From Desulfurococcaceae archaeon (GTDB taxonomy: Archaea; Thermoproteota; Thermoprotei_A; Sulfolobales; NBVN01): a DNA stretch of 35,849 nucleotides. Shown one piece after another: positions 33,598 to 35,849 of the stretch. The stretch lies in contig JAJHQJ010000011.1 of assembly GCA_020833415.1 (NCBI GenBank), positions 1-35,849 of the forward strand, in the 5' to 3' direction. Under the pieces are notes generated by a model that did no database searches, was not told the DNA's origin, and saw only the letters and a list, made by a program, of their open reading frames with translations. Numbering within the stretch: position 1 is the first letter of the stretch; every line of letters begins with the position of its first letter. A program made the position numbers and the translations under genes.

Positions 33598-34977
33598 TTG
33601 AGTATAGTAAATCTATGGGTGGTGTACTTGGGTGAGCAGAGCGGTAGCGATGTTGAGGAGCTAGTCTTCAGCTCCCTAAGTCATAGAATCAGGAGGATGA
33701 TTATACTAACCCTCGGTGAGAGGGGTAAGAGGAGCTTTACGGAGTTAATGGAGGAACTAGGTATCGACGATACGGGTACCTTAACGTTCCACCTTAGGAA
33801 GCTGAGCGGCCTAATCACGAAGACGGGTGACGGCTACTACACGCTTACAGAGCTGGGGCGGAGAGCCTACGCCATACTAAAGTCTCTTAGGGTTAGCGGT
33901 GAGGAGAGCAAGGAGGTTAGAGCTAGTGCTACAAGTGCTAGACCCTCCAGTACCACCGATGTAAAGCCAGACCTCGTCGTTCTCAGCGATAGGCTTAGCC
34001 TTAGAATTAGTAGGGAGCTTCTCGAGAGGGTTAGGGCTACGGGTAGGAAGCTTCTGGTGAAGGATGTTGTGAAAGTCGAGGTAGCTGACGACGTTGATGA
34101 AGATCTCTTTAACGAAGTTGTAGAGTCTATACAGGATGTTGTAACACTCAGGGTCCCTAAGCACCTAGAGGCTACTGCCCAGCTTAAGGCTAGGGATGTC
34201 CTCAACGTTGTCAGCTCTAAAGTGAGGGCGCCGATACCCTCAATTGCGGACCTAGCTACTAGCATTGTAGAACCTATAGTGAGTACAGTTACGCGCGTAG
34301 TAACCTCGGTAACACCACTGCTACTGACAAGGGTTAGTAAGGGTGGGGAACTCCTGTACAGTACGTCCTTAGATATTGTTAAGAGCTTGGAGCTGGATAT
34401 CGACGGCGGTTCCATCGAGGTATCTCAGGGGGATGTAGGTAAGCTCGAGGTCTACAGCAGTAGATTTAGTAGATGCGACTTCGACGTAGATGGGGAAGGT
34501 GGTGAGCTGAGAATTGACTTAAGGGGCTGTGAGGCGTACGTAACCCTACCTAGAGTAGCTTTAGAGAGGATAGGTGTCGACCTCTCTGGAGGCATCCTAG
34601 AGGTAAGGGTGGATGAGGGGGTGAGGGTCGCTGACCTAAGCCTTAGGGGCGGGGTACTGAGGGTAGATATGGGCGGACTTCAGGACTCGGGTATATCCAT
34701 AGACCTCAGCGGGGGTTTTGTAGAGGCTAGGCTGGGCTACTCAGAGTTTAAGGGGGTATCGAGAGTCTCCATAGACTTGGGCGGAGGTGTAGTTAAGCTA
34801 GGTATGGAGGTCCCGAAGGGGACTTTAGTCAATGTTAACAGGGAGGGTATTGGAGGGTACGCAGATATAGACATCGATGAGGAGCTAAGGAGGGTTGAGA
34901 AATCCGATAGAGTCGTTAATGTAGAGCTAGACGTTAGTGGAGGCTTTGCAGAGATCTCCGCAAAGGTCAAGAAGTAG
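33598..34977 (+). CDS. Winged-helix regulator fused to a beta-solenoid (DUF4097-like) domain
   Basis: The N-terminus is an ArsR/PadR-like winged helix: LVFSSLSHRIRRMIILTLGE, KRSFTELMEELG, TFHLRKLSGLI and DGYYTLTELGRRAYAI (about 20-95). A linker (about 100-270) contains a region with VKDVVKVEVADD and helical VARS-type sequence. The C-terminal ~190 residues repeat DLSGG-type turns with alternating beta strands (DLSGGILEVRVDEG, DLSGGFVEARLG, DLGGGVVKLGME, DVSGGFAEISAK), like the DUF4097 adhesin-fold repeats. No membrane segment, so it is likely cytosolic. TTG 33598 or a following GTG (33619, 33622) is the start. Divergent from the exporter, it probably senses the exported compound and controls both. 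Family by pattern only. Confidence 0.7.
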   Translation: MSIVNLWVVYLGEQSGSDVEELVFSSLSHRIRRMIILTLGERGKRSFTELMEELGIDDTGTLTFHLRKLSGLITKTGDGYYTLTELGRRAYAILKSLRVSGEESKEVRASATSARPSSTTDVKPDLVVLSDRLSLRISRELLERVRATGRKLLVKDVVKVEVADDVDEDLFNEVVESIQDVVTLRVPKHLEATAQLKARDVLNVVSSKVRAPIPSIADLATSIVEPIVSTVTRVVTSVTPLLLTRVSKGGELLYSTSLDIVKSLELDIDGGSIEVSQGDVGKLEVYSSRFSRCDFDVDGEGGELRIDLRGCEAYVTLPRVALERIGVDLSGGILEVRVDEGVRVADLSLRGGVLRVDMGGLQDSGISIDLSGGFVEARLGYSEFKGVSRVSIDLGGGVVKLGMEVPKGTLVNVNREGIGGYADIDIDEELRRVEKSDRVVNVELDVSGGFAEISAKVKK

Positions 34978-34984
34978 AGGACCT

Positions 34985-35140
34985 CCAACCTACCCGACGA
35001 CCTCCTTAGTAGTAGCGATCCGTTTGTCCCTAGATGCTCATCCTCACTAATTCATTTTCTCGTTGCACCTAGGGACTTCCTCCTCGCCCACTCCTTCATC
35101 GGTAGCACTGCTACCTCCAGTGCGGGTTCACTGGGCATCG
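34985..35140 (-). ncRNA. Candidate omega-RNA scaffold overlapping the tnpB 3' end
   Basis: The last part of tnpB and the following 70 bp contain adjacent perfect stems, GGTAGC-ACT-GCTACC (35101-35115) and CAGTG-CGGGTT-CACTG (35118-35133), plus a small GATG-AG-CATC downstream (35033-35042). TnpB guide RNAs begin inside the 3' coding region and run past the stop to the element's right end, which fits this place. The right end itself, and hence the guide, is not identified. Confidence 0.3.
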
Positions 35141-35849
35141 GGGCCAACGGCACAGGCCCCTTGGAAGTTGTATACTTCTTCTCGAGGTTTAACACTGCAA
35201 TTACATCTCTACCAGCTCTAAACCCGCATCTAGGGCATCTGAGTTGCCTCGGGGCATCGCCCCTCATCAGCTTGGAGCCGCAGAACGGGCATGTGGATGA
35301 AGTGTTCCTCGGGTCTACCCTAACCACGGGGACTCCCCTCTCCAGACACTTCTCCTCAATAGCTTTAACCATGCCTCTGAAGCCTGCTTGGTATATCCTG
35401 TGCCTCAGCAGCGGGTCTCTCACATCTCTAACCATGTTCCTGGGGCACTGCTTAGGAAGCTCCTCCAACACGACCACGGCGTTGAGGCTCTTAGCTGTAT
35501 TGGCGATGATGTTTGCGATCTTCGACCTAATATCCCTCTTCCTCCTATGCTCCCTACCACGAGTAGCTCTACCAACATATCCATTGCCCTTAACACTCTG
35601 CACAACTTCCCTGTATCTAGCGTAGCCGGTGGTGATCCTCTTAATCCCCGTCTCGAGAATATACACTTTATCGAGCACCTTGACAGCCACGTTACCCTCA
35701 TTAATATCGACGGAAATAACACGTTTAACACTATTTTCATCAACATTAACAGCCTTGACAAACACGAAGTACACTAGTAGCCTCCTACGTCTATAGTCAA
35801 TCTTTATCTTCGGCTGCGTCCTCAGAGCCCAGCCACCATTGATGTACCT
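35052..35849 (-). CDS. tnpB: TnpB RNA-guided nuclease (IS605/IS1341), N-terminus beyond the window
   Basis: Transposon-encoded RuvC nuclease. Catalytic residues are present: Asp in VISVDINEGN (RuvC-I), Glu in VVVLEELPKQ (RuvC-II) and Asp in GRDVIAVLNLE (RuvC-III), with the zinc ribbon CPFCGSK and CPRCG between the last two. The reading frame stays open to the last base of the window (WALRTQPKIKIDYRRRRLL precedes the GTG at 35774), so the protein begins outside and that GTG is internal. About 265 residues are visible of an expected ~400. The tail is proline-rich (GPVPLAPMPSEP). No tnpA is seen; the visible part has no break, so it may be active. Confidence 0.85.
   Translation of the reverse strand, partial: RYINGGWALRTQPKIKIDYRRRRLLVYFVFVKAVNVDENSVKRVISVDINEGNVAVKVLDKVYILETGIKRITTGYARYREVVQSVKGNGYVGRATRGREHRRKRDIRSKIANIIANTAKSLNAVVVLEELPKQCPRNMVRDVRDPLLRHRIYQAGFRGMVKAIEEKCLERGVPVVRVDPRNTSSTCPFCGSKLMRGDAPRQLRCPRCGFRAGRDVIAVLNLEKKYTTSKGPVPLAPMPSEPALEVAVLPMKEWARRKSLGATRK

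Noticed and set aside
33867-34415. Long minus-strand frame inside the winged-helix regulator
   Set aside because: Low-complexity Ser/Thr/Leu product typical of the complement of a coding gene; no promoter.

Overview
The window reads as chromosomal DNA of a hyperthermophilic archaeon, most likely of the Thermoproteota (Crenarchaeota, Desulfurococcales-like). Reverse gyrase marks a hyperthermophile. aEF1B with its Zn-ribbon partner, archaeal S7, archaeal GO glycosylase (AGOG), AlaX, four-subunit pyruvate-type ferredoxin oxidoreductase and TATA-box promoters with short or absent leaders mark an archaeon. Arg is mostly AGG/AGA, CTAG and TACGTA strings are very common, and TAG ends 18 of the 31 intact or window-edge genes whose stop I read (8 TAA, 5 TGA). 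I cannot name the genus.

Layout. 1-331: edge fragment and promoter. 332-2918: orphan DNA methyltransferase converging on an S9 acylaminoacyl-peptidase-like enzyme. 2919-3815: a scrap zone with a collapsed EamA transporter and a TnpB tail relic rich in hairpins. 3816-8344: M14 carboxypeptidase and prolyl oligopeptidase. 8529-11539 (minus): pyrG, TatD-like hydrolase, Zn-ribbon, aEF1B. 11620-12759: unknown gene and rps7. 12760-13123: no gene, but a hairpin-rich stretch that may be a small RNA. 13124-16125: porGDAB operon. 16122-20748 (minus): reverse gyrase followed by a nitrilase-fold protein lacking two catalytic residues. 20842-22839: ABC ATPase and permease. 22905-24973 (minus): dihydroorotase and an aKMT-like methyltransferase. 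25016-25903: AGOG. 26030-27203: two unknown overlapping genes. 27210-30938 (minus): three-subunit molybdenum hydroxylase. 31046-31531: AlaX. 31532-31868: IS605-type debris. 31869-33526 (minus): ABC exporter, divergent from a winged-helix/beta-solenoid regulator (33598-34977) with two matching palindromes between them. 35052-35849 (minus): TnpB running off the right edge.

Together the peptidases, ferredoxin oxidoreductase and molybdenum hydroxylase fit an organism that ferments peptides and oxidises oxoacids or aldehydes; this is inference.

The items most worth a second look are: the divergent ABC exporter/regulator cassette with twin operators; three traces of IS605/TnpB elements with possible guide-RNA scaffolds; two otherwise intact genes (M14 peptidase and AGOG) whose conserved N-termini have no in-frame start codon; the pseudo-nitrilase overlapping reverse gyrase; and the unassigned structured stretch before porG.
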